Shown here in pieces: positions 43,155 through 52,743 of a DNA stretch of 64,000 nt. Location: the NCBI RefSeq assembly GCF_023073915.1, contig NZ_JADPKK010000013.1:558001-622000 (forward strand), given 5' to 3'. Position numbers and translations under genes: made by a program. The stretch is from Bradyrhizobium sp. 149 (GTDB taxonomy: Bacteria > Pseudomonadota > Alphaproteobacteria > Rhizobiales > Xanthobacteraceae). The notes beneath the pieces are model-generated. The model saw nothing but the letters and a program-made list of their open reading frames with translations, ran no database searches and had not been told where the DNA came from. Every line of letters starts with the position of its first letter. The first letter of the stretch is position 1.

Positions 43155-44918
43155 TTACGCGGCGGCTTGGGCGAGCCGGCTCATTTCCTGCGTGACCAGC
43201 TCACGATAGGGCCCGTGGCCTTGCATCAGACGCTCGGGTGACCCATCCTCGATGATCTTACCACCCCTCAACACGACCACGCGATCGAAATTGCGCAGAG
43301 TAGCGAGGCGGTGCGCGATCGCGATGACGGTGCGGCCGCGCATCAGCCGCGACAGCGCCTCGCGGATCGCCTCCTCGGATTCGCTGTCGAGCGCGGCGGT
43401 CGGCTCGTCGAGCAGCAGGATCGGCGCGTCCTTCAGGAAGGCGCGCGCGATCGCGATGCGCTGGCGCTGGCCGCCGGACATCTTGACGCCGCGGTCGCCG
43501 ACCATGGTGTCGAGCCCTTCCGGCAGGCTTTCGACGAAGTCGCAGCGCGCCGCGATCGCCGCACGCAGCACCTCGTCGTCGGTCGCGTTCGGGCGACCAT
43601 AGCGGATGTTTTCGCGAATCGAGCGGTGGAACAGCGAGATGTCCTGCGGCACGACCGAAATGGCCTCGCGCAGACTCAGCTGCGTCACCTTGGAAATGTC
43701 CTGGCCGTCGATGGTGATGCTGCCCTCGTCGGTATCGTAGAAGCGCTGCAGCAGCGTGAACAGCGTCGACTTGCCGCCGCCGGACTGGCCGACCAGGCCC
43801 ACGCGCTGACCGGGTTGCAGGCGCAGGCTGAAGCGCTCGAAGATCTTTTCGCCGCCGGGATAGCCGAAGGTGACGTTGTTGAACGCGATTGCGGCGCCGC
43901 TCTTCACCAGCGGCTCGGCCTCGGGGTGGTCGCGCAATTGATGCGGCACCAGCAGCGTAGCAATCGCCTCGGTCAGCCGCGCAACGTGCTGGGTGACGTC
44001 GACCAACGCCACCGCGAGATCGCGCGTCGCGTTCAAAATGGAGAGACCGAGGGTGCAGACCAGCACGACGTCGCCGGTGGTGGCACGACCATCCTGCCAA
44101 AGCATGATCGCCCAGGCCATCAGGGCGATCGTGAGCACGACGGTGATGCCGGCATGGATCAGCCGCAGCTTCTCCAGATAGCGCAGGCTGCGGCCGCGTG
44201 CGGTGAGCTCCCGGTTCACAGTCGCGTCGAACCGCTCATGCTCGTGCCCGATGCCGCAGAAGGCGCGCACCAGCGGCATGTTGCTGATGACGTCGATCAT
44301 CTCGCCGTCGACCACGGCGGCCTTGTCAGCGAAATCGTCATGCAGCGGCTTGCCCGCGGCAGCGAGGCGGAACATCGCAAGCACCATGCCGCCGGCGATC
44401 ACGATCAGGCCGAGTGCCATATAGGGGCTGACGGTTCCAATCAGCGCGATTGCCGCAACTGTGGCGATGCACGGCGGCAACACATTCCAGACGAACATGT
44501 TCTCGACGGTGAACACTGCGTTTGACGTCGCCGTGATGCGGCTGGTCAGCATGCCGGGCATACGGTCAGAGAAGTAGCTCGGCGCATGACCGGTCAGATG
44601 ACGAAATATGTCACGGCGTAAATCACCCGTGACACGAACGAAGGTGAAGCTCGCCGTCCAGCTCGCGATCCGCCAAAGGAAGTTGTCAGCGGCGATGAGC
44701 GTCATGAGGAAAATGAATGCCAGCCATACGCTACCACCGTGCGAGGTTCCAGCCGTCAGGCTGTCGACCAGGGATTTGACACCGTACTGCGTGCCCACGG
44801 AGCAGGCAACGGCTGCAACGACAGCACTCAGGATCACAAGGTGCGACGCGAGACGACGTCGGAGATAGCGCAAGACAAAGGCGAATGGCCTGCGCGCGTA
44901 TCCAGAAAGATGATCCAT
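43155..44918 (-). CDS. ABC transporter, fused permease and ATPase (exporter type)
   Basis: About 587 residues from the preferred start: six membrane helices, then an ATPase with Walker A GQSGGGKST, Q-loop, signature MSGGQRQRIAIARA and Walker B ILLLDEPTAALDS. It resembles MsbA/lipid or peptide exporters. A longer form from 45137 has no family likeness upstream, and no strong ribosome site marks either start. It lies before the glucosidase on the same strand and divergently from the GT4 gene, so export of a glycan or glycolipid is a guess from context. Confidence 0.83.
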   Translation of the reverse strand: MDHLSGYARRPFAFVLRYLRRRLASHLVILSAVVAAVACSVGTQYGVKSLVDSLTAGTSHGGSVWLAFIFLMTLIAADNFLWRIASWTASFTFVRVTGDLRRDIFRHLTGHAPSYFSDRMPGMLTSRITATSNAVFTVENMFVWNVLPPCIATVAAIALIGTVSPYMALGLIVIAGGMVLAMFRLAAAGKPLHDDFADKAAVVDGEMIDVISNMPLVRAFCGIGHEHERFDATVNRELTARGRSLRYLEKLRLIHAGITVVLTIALMAWAIMLWQDGRATTGDVVLVCTLGLSILNATRDLAVALVDVTQHVARLTEAIATLLVPHQLRDHPEAEPLVKSGAAIAFNNVTFGYPGGEKIFERFSLRLQPGQRVGLVGQSGGGKSTLFTLLQRFYDTDEGSITIDGQDISKVTQLSLREAISVVPQDISLFHRSIRENIRYGRPNATDDEVLRAAIAARCDFVESLPEGLDTMVGDRGVKMSGGQRQRIAIARAFLKDAPILLLDEPTAALDSESEEAIREALSRLMRGRTVIAIAHRLATLRNFDRVVVLRGGKIIEDGSPERLMQGHGPYRELVTQEMSRLAQAAA

Positions 44919-45098
44919 GTGACTATCGACCCCGTCGTGATAATTCCAAATTTTGTTGCTGGTCGACTGAACATCGACCACTTCGCCTCGGTTCCCGGGC
45001 AATGCCATCACGACATGCGGATGCGGACGTTCTGCGAAGATGTGATGGCAGCATCGCGACGAGCACCCAACGTGTCGAATAAGTAACGTCTGGAGGAA

Positions 45099-45123
45099 GG
45101 AACTTCGCAAGTGCGGGAACGTT
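45099..45123 (+). promoter_or_regulatory. EcfG-type general stress promoter upstream of the GT4 gene
   Basis: GGAAC (45099-45103) and CGTT (45120-45123) are 16 bases apart, fitting the EcfG consensus, 75 bp before the GT4 start. The palindrome gggaacgttccc (45115-45126) overlaps it, and on the minus strand a weaker GGAAC-N16-AGTT faces the ABC exporter. Confidence 0.55.
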
Positions 45124-45197
45124 CCCTTGTCTGGCATGCCGGTGCTGAACAGGCGGGGGCTCTTTTACAATCATGATCGCACAGAGGAGATGGTGAG

Positions 45198-46268
45198 ATG
45201 CGCATCGCGCAGGTTGCTCCGTTGACGGAGGCTGTTCCACCCAAGCTGTATGGCGGCACCGAGCGGGTGGTGCATTGGTTGACGGAAGAGCTGGTGGCCC
45301 TTGGGCACGACGTGACGCTGTTCGCCAGCGGCGATTCGCAGACCTCGGCAAAGCTGGATGCGCTGTGGCCGCGGGCGCTCCGCCTCGACGGTTCCGTACG
45401 CGATCCCAATGCGCTGCACATGGTGATGCTGGAGCGGGTGCGGCAGAAATGTGACGACGAGGAGTTCGATTTCCTCCATTTCCATCTCGATTATTATCCG
45501 TGGTCGCTGTTCTACCGGCAGCCGACGCCGTTCCTGACCACGCTGCACGGCCGGCTCGACCTGCCGGAGCATCAACCCGTCTTCAACACCTTCTCGAAGG
45601 TCCCCGTCATCTCGATCTCGAACGCGCAGCGGCGGCCGGTGCCGCAGGCGAACTGGGTGAGGACGATCCACCACGGCCTGCCGGAAAATCTGCTGACGCC
45701 GAAACCGGCGAAACAGGAATATCTCGCCGTGCTCGGTCGCATCGCGCCGGAAAAGGGCGTCGACCGCGCCATCAAGATCGCGACCCATTGCGGCATACCG
45801 CTCAAGATCGCGGCCAAGGTCGATCGCGCCGACCAGGATTATTATGACGAGCTGATCCGGCCGATGATCGAGAACAATCCGCTGGTGGAATTCATCGGCG
45901 AGATCAGCGATCACGAGAAGTCGGAATTTTTGAGTGGCGCGCTCGGCCTGTTGCTGCCGATCGACTGGCCGGAGCCGTTTGGCCTGGTGATGATCGAAGC
46001 CATGGCCTGCGGAACGCCGGTCATCGCCTTCAACCGCGGCTCGGTGCCGGAGATCATCGACGAGGGCCTCACCGGCTTCGTCGTCGAGGACGTCCTCAGC
46101 GCAGCCGGCGTCGTCAGCCGCTTACCGCAACTCGACCGCTCCGCCATCCGCAAGCAGTTCGAGACGCGCTTCACCGCGCGGCGCATGGCGCTGGATTATC
46201 TGGCGGCCTATCGCAGCCTCTCCGAGGAACAGGCGCCGCGGATCAAGCTGGTGAGCAGCGCGGAGTAG
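45198..46268 (+). CDS. Glycosyltransferase family 4 protein
   Basis: A 356-residue GT-B enzyme. N-terminal glycine loop KLYGGTERVVHWL and C-terminal nucleotide-sugar motifs VLGRIAPEKGVDRAI and EPFGLVMIEAMACGTPVIAF mark GT4. It transfers a sugar from NDP-sugar to an unknown acceptor, cytoplasmic face. A predicted EcfG-type promoter lies upstream, suggesting stress induction, and a strong hairpin follows the stop (46287-46311). It is divergent from the ABC exporter. Confidence 0.87.
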   Translation: MRIAQVAPLTEAVPPKLYGGTERVVHWLTEELVALGHDVTLFASGDSQTSAKLDALWPRALRLDGSVRDPNALHMVMLERVRQKCDDEEFDFLHFHLDYYPWSLFYRQPTPFLTTLHGRLDLPEHQPVFNTFSKVPVISISNAQRRPVPQANWVRTIHHGLPENLLTPKPAKQEYLAVLGRIAPEKGVDRAIKIATHCGIPLKIAAKVDRADQDYYDELIRPMIENNPLVEFIGEISDHEKSEFLSGALGLLLPIDWPEPFGLVMIEAMACGTPVIAFNRGSVPEIIDEGLTGFVVEDVLSAAGVVSRLPQLDRSAIRKQFETRFTARRMALDYLAAYRSLSEEQAPRIKLVSSAE

Positions 46269-46286
46269 CGAGCACTCCCCCAAGCG

Positions 46287-46311
46287 GCTGGCCGGGAGTC
46301 TCCCGGCCAGC
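46287..46311 (+). terminator. Strong stem-loop after the GT4 gene
   Basis: Eleven-base perfect arms (gctggccggga / tcccggccagc) with a three-base loop, 18 bp after the GT4 stop. No long T-run follows, so it is a terminator-like or mRNA-stabilising hairpin. Confidence 0.6.
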
Positions 46312-46326
46312 GCAACTCTATCAAAC

Positions 46327-46407
46327 CGTCATTGCGAGCGCAGGGAAGCAATCCAGAATCCCGCCGCGGATACAGCCTGGATTCGCTTCGCTGCGCTCGC
46401 AATGACG
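46327..46407. repeat. Dispersed palindromic repeat, copy 3
   Basis: Begins cgtcattgcgagcgcaggg, with gaagcaatccagaatc inside and gctgcgctcgcaatgacg at the end. Perfect outer complementarity. Same family as copies 1 and 2. Lies between convergent GT4 and alkyl sulfatase genes. Confidence 0.78.
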
Positions 46408-46419
46408 AGAGAGTGGAGC

Positions 46420-48351
46420 TTACCTCACCGCCGCCCGCTTCGGCTCGACGATCTCGAACATGCGCGGGAATTCGTCCATCAGGCCCATCAGCTCCGCGAG
46501 GCGCATCGGGTTGCCGGTGAATTTGACCTTGCCGGCGGCCACTGCCTCCGGGAAGATGGTCAGTTTTGCAATCACCTCGTCGAGCGTCGACCGCGCCAGC
46601 GTGAAGCTGGCATCGGCGCCTTCCGCCTGCATGCCCTCTGTGTAAGTGAGCGCGCAGTTCTCCAGATTGAGCGCAAACGTCTCGCCGGTGTCGGAAAAAC
46701 TCCAATTGAGCACGATGTGCTTTCCTTCCGCCTTCGGTCCGTTGAGGCGGATGCCAAGCACGTCCCAAAGCTGTGAGGTGCGCAGCGCTGCCAGCGTCTC
46801 GCGCGGCATCGGCGGGCGTGCCGGCACCTTCGGCATGCCCCGGCGCAATTCCTGTGCGCCGAACAGATAGGCATTGCGCCAGGTCGCGCTTTCAGCGGCG
46901 TAGCCGAGCTGCTCCAGCGTATCCGCCAGCAACGCACGCGCAGCCTGATTGTCCGGCTCGGCAAAGACGAGATGGCCGAGCGCCTGCGCCACGAAGCGGA
47001 ATTCGCCCTTGTCGAAGTCGACACGCCCCCGCGCGAGGATGACGTCGGCGCCGCCCATGTACTCGACATATTTCTTGCCCGACTCCACCGGCGGCAGCGG
47101 ATCGAGATTGACCGGATTGGCGTCGTACCAGCCAAGGTACTTCTGGTAGATCGCCTTCACATTGTGCCGGATATGGCCGTAATAGCCGCGGCCGTGCCAG
47201 GCGCCCTCGAGGCTCTTGGGCAGCTGGATCGTTTCGGCGATCTCGGCCGCGGTGAGGCCGTGGTTCATCAGGCGGATGGTCTGGTCATGCGCGAATTTAT
47301 AGAGGTCGCGCTGCTGCCGGATCATGGTGCCGATGCGGTCGCGTCCCCACACCGGCCAGTGATGCTGGCCGCACATCGCCTCCGCCTTGCGGTCCCAGAG
47401 CTGCAGGGCCTCGCCCAGATATTTCGACCAGGCCAGCGCGTCGCGCACGTCGGCGCCGCGGAACGGCAGCAGATTGTGGAAATTGTGGGTGCAGTTCTCG
47501 GCGAGGTTCAACAGCTTGTAGCGCGGAATGAAGAAATGCATCTCCGCCGGCGCTTCGCTGTTCGGCGCCATCTGGAATTCGAATTCGACGCCGTCGATCA
47601 CGCGCCTGTCGCCGGTCGCCATGATCAAATCGGTCGGCCGCAGCAGCGCCACTGAACCTGCCGCCATCGACTTGCCGAGGCCGCAATCGACCTGTCCGCG
47701 CACGCCCTTGGCGAGGAGCGGACCGAACTGGTACTGCGCGCGGCGCAGCATCGCAGGTCCCGCGATGATGTTCTCGGAGACCGCATGCTCCATGAACAAA
47801 TTGGGCGCGATGATCGGCACGCGGCCGGTCGCGAGCGCGTCCTCCTCCAGCACGCCGCGCGCGCCGCCCCAATGGTCGGTGTGGGTATGGGTGAAGATCA
47901 CGGCCGCGACCGGCCGCTGGCCGCGATGCCTGTAATAGAGCTCGAGCGCGGCGCACGCGCCCTCGATCGAGGTCAGGGTATCGACGACGATGACGCCGCT
48001 GTCGCTTTCGATCAGCGTCATGTTGGCGATGTCGAGCCCGCGCACCTGGTAAACGCCGGGCACGACCTCGAACAGGCCATGCTGCATGTTGAGCCGCGAC
48101 TGCCGCCACAGACTTGGATTGACCGTGGCTGGCGCTTCTTCAGTCGACAGAAAGCCGTAAGGCTCGAGGCTCCAGACTGTCCGCCCTTGCGGATTAGTGA
48201 CCTCCGCGTTCTCGATCGCGCCGAGGAAGCCGCGCGCGGCGTCGTCGAAATCCCGCGTGTCGGAGAACGGCAGCGCGTTCAGCATCGCCGTTTGCTGCGC
48301 GATAACGGACGGCGTTGCGCATTTCGGCTCGCTGCTGGACGTGTCTGTCAT
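46420..48351 (-). CDS. Alkyl/aryl sulfatase, metallo-beta-lactamase fold (SdsA-type)
   Basis: A 643-residue enzyme that hydrolyses alkyl or aryl sulfate esters. Zinc motif T154-H-T-H-T-D-H160 (H155, H157, D159, H160) lies in the N-terminal MBL domain; an alkyl-sulfatase dimerisation region and an SCP2-like lipid-binding C-terminal domain follow. No clear signal peptide is seen, unlike Pseudomonas SdsA1. It lies 114 bp downstream of the fused TRAP permease on the same strand, so the importer may deliver its substrate. Confidence 0.9.
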   Translation of the reverse strand: MTDTSSSEPKCATPSVIAQQTAMLNALPFSDTRDFDDAARGFLGAIENAEVTNPQGRTVWSLEPYGFLSTEEAPATVNPSLWRQSRLNMQHGLFEVVPGVYQVRGLDIANMTLIESDSGVIVVDTLTSIEGACAALELYYRHRGQRPVAAVIFTHTHTDHWGGARGVLEEDALATGRVPIIAPNLFMEHAVSENIIAGPAMLRRAQYQFGPLLAKGVRGQVDCGLGKSMAAGSVALLRPTDLIMATGDRRVIDGVEFEFQMAPNSEAPAEMHFFIPRYKLLNLAENCTHNFHNLLPFRGADVRDALAWSKYLGEALQLWDRKAEAMCGQHHWPVWGRDRIGTMIRQQRDLYKFAHDQTIRLMNHGLTAAEIAETIQLPKSLEGAWHGRGYYGHIRHNVKAIYQKYLGWYDANPVNLDPLPPVESGKKYVEYMGGADVILARGRVDFDKGEFRFVAQALGHLVFAEPDNQAARALLADTLEQLGYAAESATWRNAYLFGAQELRRGMPKVPARPPMPRETLAALRTSQLWDVLGIRLNGPKAEGKHIVLNWSFSDTGETFALNLENCALTYTEGMQAEGADASFTLARSTLDEVIAKLTIFPEAVAAGKVKFTGNPMRLAELMGLMDEFPRMFEIVEPKRAAVR

Positions 48352-48465
48352 CTTGTTCTCCTCCCCGCCTGTTGCGCGGCATCTAACCGCATCTCGCGGT
48401 CGATTGCCATGCGGGCGGACGGAGTTATCCGTTCGCCCGCGCCCGCAGGCGGAAAGATGCAGCAG

Positions 48466-50526
48466 CTACATGCCCAACAGCCTGGGCAGCCACAACGACA
48501 GGCCCGGCCAATAGGTCACGACCACAAGGAACGCCAACATGGTCAGGAGCCATGGCCACACCGCGACCGTGAGCTCAGTAATACCCATCTTGGCGATGCC
48601 CGAGGCGACGTAGAGATTGAGGCCGACCGGCGGATGGCACAGCCCGACTTCCATGTTGACCGTCATCAGGATCCCGAAATGGATCGGATCGATGCCGAGC
48701 TTGATCGCAACAGGAAACAGGATCGGCGCCATGATCAGGATGATCGAGGACGGCTCCATCACGTTGCCCGCCACCAACAGCAGGAGATTGACCACGAGCA
48801 GGAAGCCGATCCAGCCGAGGCCCTGGTCGATCATCCATTGCGCGAGCGCTTGCGGCACGTTCTCGTAAGTCATCAGGAACGAGAACAAGACGGCGTTGGT
48901 GATGATGTAGAGCAGCATCGCCGAAAGATTTGCCGATGACAGCAGCACGCGCGGCACGTCCCGCAGCTTCAGATCCTTGTAGATGAACACTGCGACGATG
49001 AAGGCGTACACCGCGCTCACGGCGGCAGCTTCGGTCGGTGTGAACAGGCCGCTGTAGATGCCGCCGATCACGATCACGATCAGCAGGATACCCCAGATCG
49101 ACTTGCGGAACGCGTCGAAGCGCTCGAACAGGGTTGCTTTCGGCATCCTCGGATAGTCGTTACGCCAGGCCCGATAGAACGTCGTGGCGCCGAGCAGCAT
49201 GGCGAGCACGAGCCCCGGCACGATGCCGGCGATGAACAGCTTGCCGACGGAGGTGTTGGTGGAGACGGCAAAAAGAACCATCGGAATCGATGGGGGAATG
49301 AGAATCCCGAGCGAGCCGGAGGTCGTGATGACGCCCGCCCCGAACCGCTTTGGAAATCCCTGCGCGACCATCGCGGGCAGGATCACCGACCCGATCGCCA
49401 CCACGGTGGCCGGCGACGAGCCGGAAATCGCGGCGAACAGCGCGCAGGCGACCACGCCCGAGAGCGCAAGGCCGCCGTACCAATGGCCGACCAGCGAAGT
49501 GGCGAACGTGATCATCCGGCGCGCCACGCCGCCATGGGTCAGGAAGTTGCCGGCAAGGATGAAGAACGGGATCGCCATGATCTCGAAGCTCTCGATGCCT
49601 GTAAACAGCTTCAGCGCCACCGATTCCGTTCGCACGTCGGTCAGCGTGAACATGAAGCTGAGCACGGTCAGACCGAGCGCGATCGAGATCGGCATGCCCG
49701 TGAGCATCAACGACAGCAGAAGGCCGAAAACCACGGCGACACGCAGGCCTTGCGACAGCGTGATCACGTGCGCCGAATGGGCGAAACACACGGCGACGAT
49801 CAGGACCGGCAACAACATCAGGACCCAGCCGAGCGGGCTGCGTTCGTCGCGGACGACCTGGCTGCGTGTGACCGGGGCCGGATGAACCGGGTCTACCTCG
49901 ACGCCCTCGACGCCGGCCACGTCGTGATGCGGCAGCTCGCCGGTGCGATAGAACGACCAGGCGACTTGCAGGAAGCGGAAGCACATCAGCCCGGAGCCGA
50001 GCGGAATGGTGAGATACACCAGCCACATCGGCGCTTCCAGATCGTTGGATTGCTGGCCGGTCTGCCACATCTGGCCGACAAAGGCGGCCCCGAAATAGCA
50101 CACGATGGCAGTGAAAAGGGCGCCGCACATCAGGCCAAAAGTGATGACGCGGCGGCGCGATCCGCCGGGAAGGACATTGACCAGGACGTCGACGCCGACA
50201 TGGATGCCGGTGCGTACCCCGTAGGCCGCACCGAACTTCGCCATCCAGATGAACATGTAGATGCAGAGTTCCTGCGCCCAGGACAGGTCGAGAGCGGCAA
50301 GCCAGACAAACGCTGCTCGCGCGGGGACGGCCAGGAAGGCCAGGTTGCGCGCCTCCGCCCATTTGGCGATGTCGATCGACAGCCCGGCGCCATAGCGGTG
50401 CAGCACGGCAACGAAGATGAGCGATGTCGCAGCCGCGATCATCGTCGCGATCAGCCATTCCTCGAGATGATTGAGCACACGATTCAATGCACGCAGCAAC
50501 TTGGTCCCCTCAGCTTGGCTCATCAT
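48466..50526 (-). CDS. TRAP transporter fused small-large permease (DctQ-DctM)
   Basis: A 686-residue membrane protein. Residues about 1-200 form the four-helix DctQ part and about 225-686 the DctM channel with family features (FAAISGSSPATVVAIGSVI, GILIPPSIPMVLFAV). Natural fusions of the two subunits are known. It is preceded by the binding-protein gene with a hairpin between (50535-50566) and followed by the alkyl sulfatase. Substrate may be a sulfate ester or its carboxylate, by context only. Confidence 0.9.
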   Translation of the reverse strand: MMSQAEGTKLLRALNRVLNHLEEWLIATMIAAATSLIFVAVLHRYGAGLSIDIAKWAEARNLAFLAVPARAAFVWLAALDLSWAQELCIYMFIWMAKFGAAYGVRTGIHVGVDVLVNVLPGGSRRRVITFGLMCGALFTAIVCYFGAAFVGQMWQTGQQSNDLEAPMWLVYLTIPLGSGLMCFRFLQVAWSFYRTGELPHHDVAGVEGVEVDPVHPAPVTRSQVVRDERSPLGWVLMLLPVLIVAVCFAHSAHVITLSQGLRVAVVFGLLLSLMLTGMPISIALGLTVLSFMFTLTDVRTESVALKLFTGIESFEIMAIPFFILAGNFLTHGGVARRMITFATSLVGHWYGGLALSGVVACALFAAISGSSPATVVAIGSVILPAMVAQGFPKRFGAGVITTSGSLGILIPPSIPMVLFAVSTNTSVGKLFIAGIVPGLVLAMLLGATTFYRAWRNDYPRMPKATLFERFDAFRKSIWGILLIVIVIGGIYSGLFTPTEAAAVSAVYAFIVAVFIYKDLKLRDVPRVLLSSANLSAMLLYIITNAVLFSFLMTYENVPQALAQWMIDQGLGWIGFLLVVNLLLLVAGNVMEPSSIILIMAPILFPVAIKLGIDPIHFGILMTVNMEVGLCHPPVGLNLYVASGIAKMGITELTVAVWPWLLTMLAFLVVVTYWPGLSLWLPRLLGM

Positions 50527-50534
50527 TCAAGAGC

Positions 50535-50566
50535 AACGGCCGGGAGTGCGATCACCCCCGACCGTT
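50535..50566 (-). terminator. Stem-loop between TRAP binding-protein and fused permease genes
   Basis: Arms aacgg-c-cggg and cccg-a-ccgtt pair with one mismatch in the 68-bp gap. As in the other TRAP operon of this window, it probably sets the ratio of binding protein to permease. Confidence 0.5.
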
Positions 50567-50594
50567 CATGGTTGTTCTTATAGCGGTGCCGGCG

Positions 50595-51620
50595 TCAGTT
50601 CATCTTGACGTCGAGCTCCTTGGCGAGGAGATCGAGCACCTCCTGCCCGACCCGCCCCTTCGCCCATTTGTAGGTCGGCTGCATCGCTTCCTGCCATGCC
50701 TTGCGGTCGGCGTCAGTCAGATAATGCAGCGTGGTCTTGCCCGTCTTCTTGATCTCGGCCAGCGCATCTTCGTTCTCCTGGCGCGCGATCGAGTTGGTGT
50801 AGTCGGTCGCCTCGTTCATCGCCTTTTCGAGTTGAGTGCGGACATCAGGCGGCAGGCCCGACCAGAACTTCGAATTGACGATGACAGCATATTGCAGGTG
50901 CGCGTGATAGGACACGGTGATGTCCTTTTGCACTTCGTAGAACTTCTGCGTCAGGTAGTTGGACGCGGTGTTCTCGCAGCCGTCGACCACGCCGGTCTGC
51001 AAAGCCTGGTAGACTTCGGAGAACGCCATGATCTGAGGGATCGAGCCCATGATACGAAGATATTGGTCGGCAACCTTCGATCCGGAGATGCGGAACTTGA
51101 GGCCCTGGAAATCGGCCGGCTTCGCCAAGGGACGATTGGCGGAGAGCATGTGGAAGCCGTTGTCCCAATAAGCGAGCCCGGTGATGCCCTTGGTCTCGAG
51201 CTTCTGGAATAGCCACTTGCCGACCGTGCCCTTCATCGCGTTGGAATAGGTCTGGTCATCCTTGAACAGCCAGGGCAGATCGAGCGCCTCGAACTCCTTG
51301 ATACCGAGCGGTGCGAACTTCGCGGTCGAGGGCGCGAGCATGTGCACCGAGCCGAGCTGAAGCGCTTCGATCTCCTCCTTGTCCTTGTAGAGGGTGGAGT
51401 TCGGATAGATCTCGATCTTGACCTTGCCGTCGGTGTACTTCTCCGCGAGCTCCCTGAACTTCAGGGCGCCTTTGCCCTTGGGAGTGTCGTTGGCGACGAC
51501 GTGGCTGAATTTGATGACGATCGGGCTCTGGGCCTGGGCCAAGACGGGAGAAAAGACGGGAGATAAGGCAGGAGCCATGAGAAGTGCTGCGGCGGCGACC
51601 GCAAGAAGCAGCTTGCGCAT
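50595..51620 (-). CDS. TRAP transporter periplasmic substrate-binding protein (DctP)
   Basis: A 341-residue DctP protein with a Sec signal peptide (KLLLAVAAAALLMAPALSPV, running on to LAQA). The central part (FQGLKFRISGSKVADQYL; VVDGCENTASNY) is typical for carboxylate-binding members. GGGAGG lies seven bases before ATG 51620; a start 18 bp earlier is less likely. It is the first gene of TRAP-permease-sulfatase. Substrate unknown. Confidence 0.9.
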   Translation of the reverse strand: MRKLLLAVAAAALLMAPALSPVFSPVLAQAQSPIVIKFSHVVANDTPKGKGALKFRELAEKYTDGKVKIEIYPNSTLYKDKEEIEALQLGSVHMLAPSTAKFAPLGIKEFEALDLPWLFKDDQTYSNAMKGTVGKWLFQKLETKGITGLAYWDNGFHMLSANRPLAKPADFQGLKFRISGSKVADQYLRIMGSIPQIMAFSEVYQALQTGVVDGCENTASNYLTQKFYEVQKDITVSYHAHLQYAVIVNSKFWSGLPPDVRTQLEKAMNEATDYTNSIARQENEDALAEIKKTGKTTLHYLTDADRKAWQEAMQPTYKWAKGRVGQEVLDLLAKELDVKMN

Positions 51621-51816
51621 GAAGTAACCTCCCAACAACCTCTAAAACCGGGTCTTTTTTGTTTTCCGATTTCAGTAGTGGCAGCAATCCGCCACCCGAA
51701 CAACTAGACCTAAGCCCAATTTGCATCCAAGCTATCGTGGCGGCCGCTGAATGCGCAACCCGGCACCCGCTGCCGTTCCCGGAAGCGAGCGCTTATGTCG
51801 CATTGCGGCAATGCGA

Positions 51817-52587
51817 TCAGCCCTCGCGCTGGGCGACCATGAACAGACGCCGGAACGGAAACAGCGTCTGTCCCGCGGCATTCTTCGGATAGGCTTTTGC
51901 AACCCGCTCGCCATAGGCGGCTTCGAACGCGGCCTTCTCGTCGCCCTCCAGGATGTCGAGATAGCGCGTCAGCCAGGTCCCCTTGGTCCACTCCTTCACG
52001 GGGTTCTCGCCTTCCAGCACCTGCAGATATTCGGTCTCCCAGATGTCGATATTGGCCGACATCGGAGCAAGAAGACTGTGATAGTAAGCCGGCCCTTCGA
52101 CCGGCGGCGGCGTGACGAGACGCTCGACCTTGGACCGCCAGGGACCGTTCAGCGCGGTCTCGCCGATCAGCACATGCGACGGGGCCCGGAAGTTGCGCGG
52201 CATCTGCACAGCAAGCATGCCACCGGGCTTCACCTTCTCCATCACCGACGGAAACAGTGCCGCATGATTGGGCAGCCAGTGCAGTGCGGCATTGGAATAG
52301 ACCAAATCAAATTGCTTCGCCGGCCGCCATTGACCGAGGTCCTCGTGCGACCATTCCACGTCCGGCGCCGCCTTGCGGCCGGCGGCAACCATCTCGGCCG
52401 AGCCCTCGACTCCCGTCACCGTCGCGTCCGGCCAACGCTCCTTGATCAGCTTGGTGACGTTACCGGCGCCGGCGCCGAGATCGGCGACCGCGCGCGGACC
52501 AAAATCCGGAATCCGCATCAACAGGTCGATGGCGGGCCGAAGCCGGTGACCGGAGAACTTTAGATATTGCTGCGGGTCCCAGACCAT
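51817..52587 (-). CDS. tam: Trans-aconitate 2-methyltransferase family protein
   Basis: A 256-residue SAM-dependent methyltransferase. The SAM motif is VADLGAGAGNVT, and the overall start WDPQQYLKFSGHRLRPA and the YSNAALHWLPNH segment are hallmarks of Tam. It methylates the carboxylate of trans-aconitate, a spontaneous by-product of the citrate cycle, in the cytoplasm. Assignment within class I methyltransferases is by these segments only. Single gene, divergent from the SDR gene. Confidence 0.85.
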   Translation of the reverse strand: MVWDPQQYLKFSGHRLRPAIDLLMRIPDFGPRAVADLGAGAGNVTKLIKERWPDATVTGVEGSAEMVAAGRKAAPDVEWSHEDLGQWRPAKQFDLVYSNAALHWLPNHAALFPSVMEKVKPGGMLAVQMPRNFRAPSHVLIGETALNGPWRSKVERLVTPPPVEGPAYYHSLLAPMSANIDIWETEYLQVLEGENPVKEWTKGTWLTRYLDILEGDEKAAFEAAYGERVAKAYPKNAAGQTLFPFRRLFMVAQREG

Positions 52588-52743
52588 CGCCGACGCCTTT
52601 TCTTTTTCGTGTTTCCTTCACCCTTGCTCTTGGTTACCACTGCTCGTCCCGCTCAGGCAATTCGCAAGGCCCGCGGGACGGGCAGGAAACGAACAGCAGA
52701 ACGAACGGCAACAAGCAAAAAAGCATAAAGAGAGCGTGTCACC

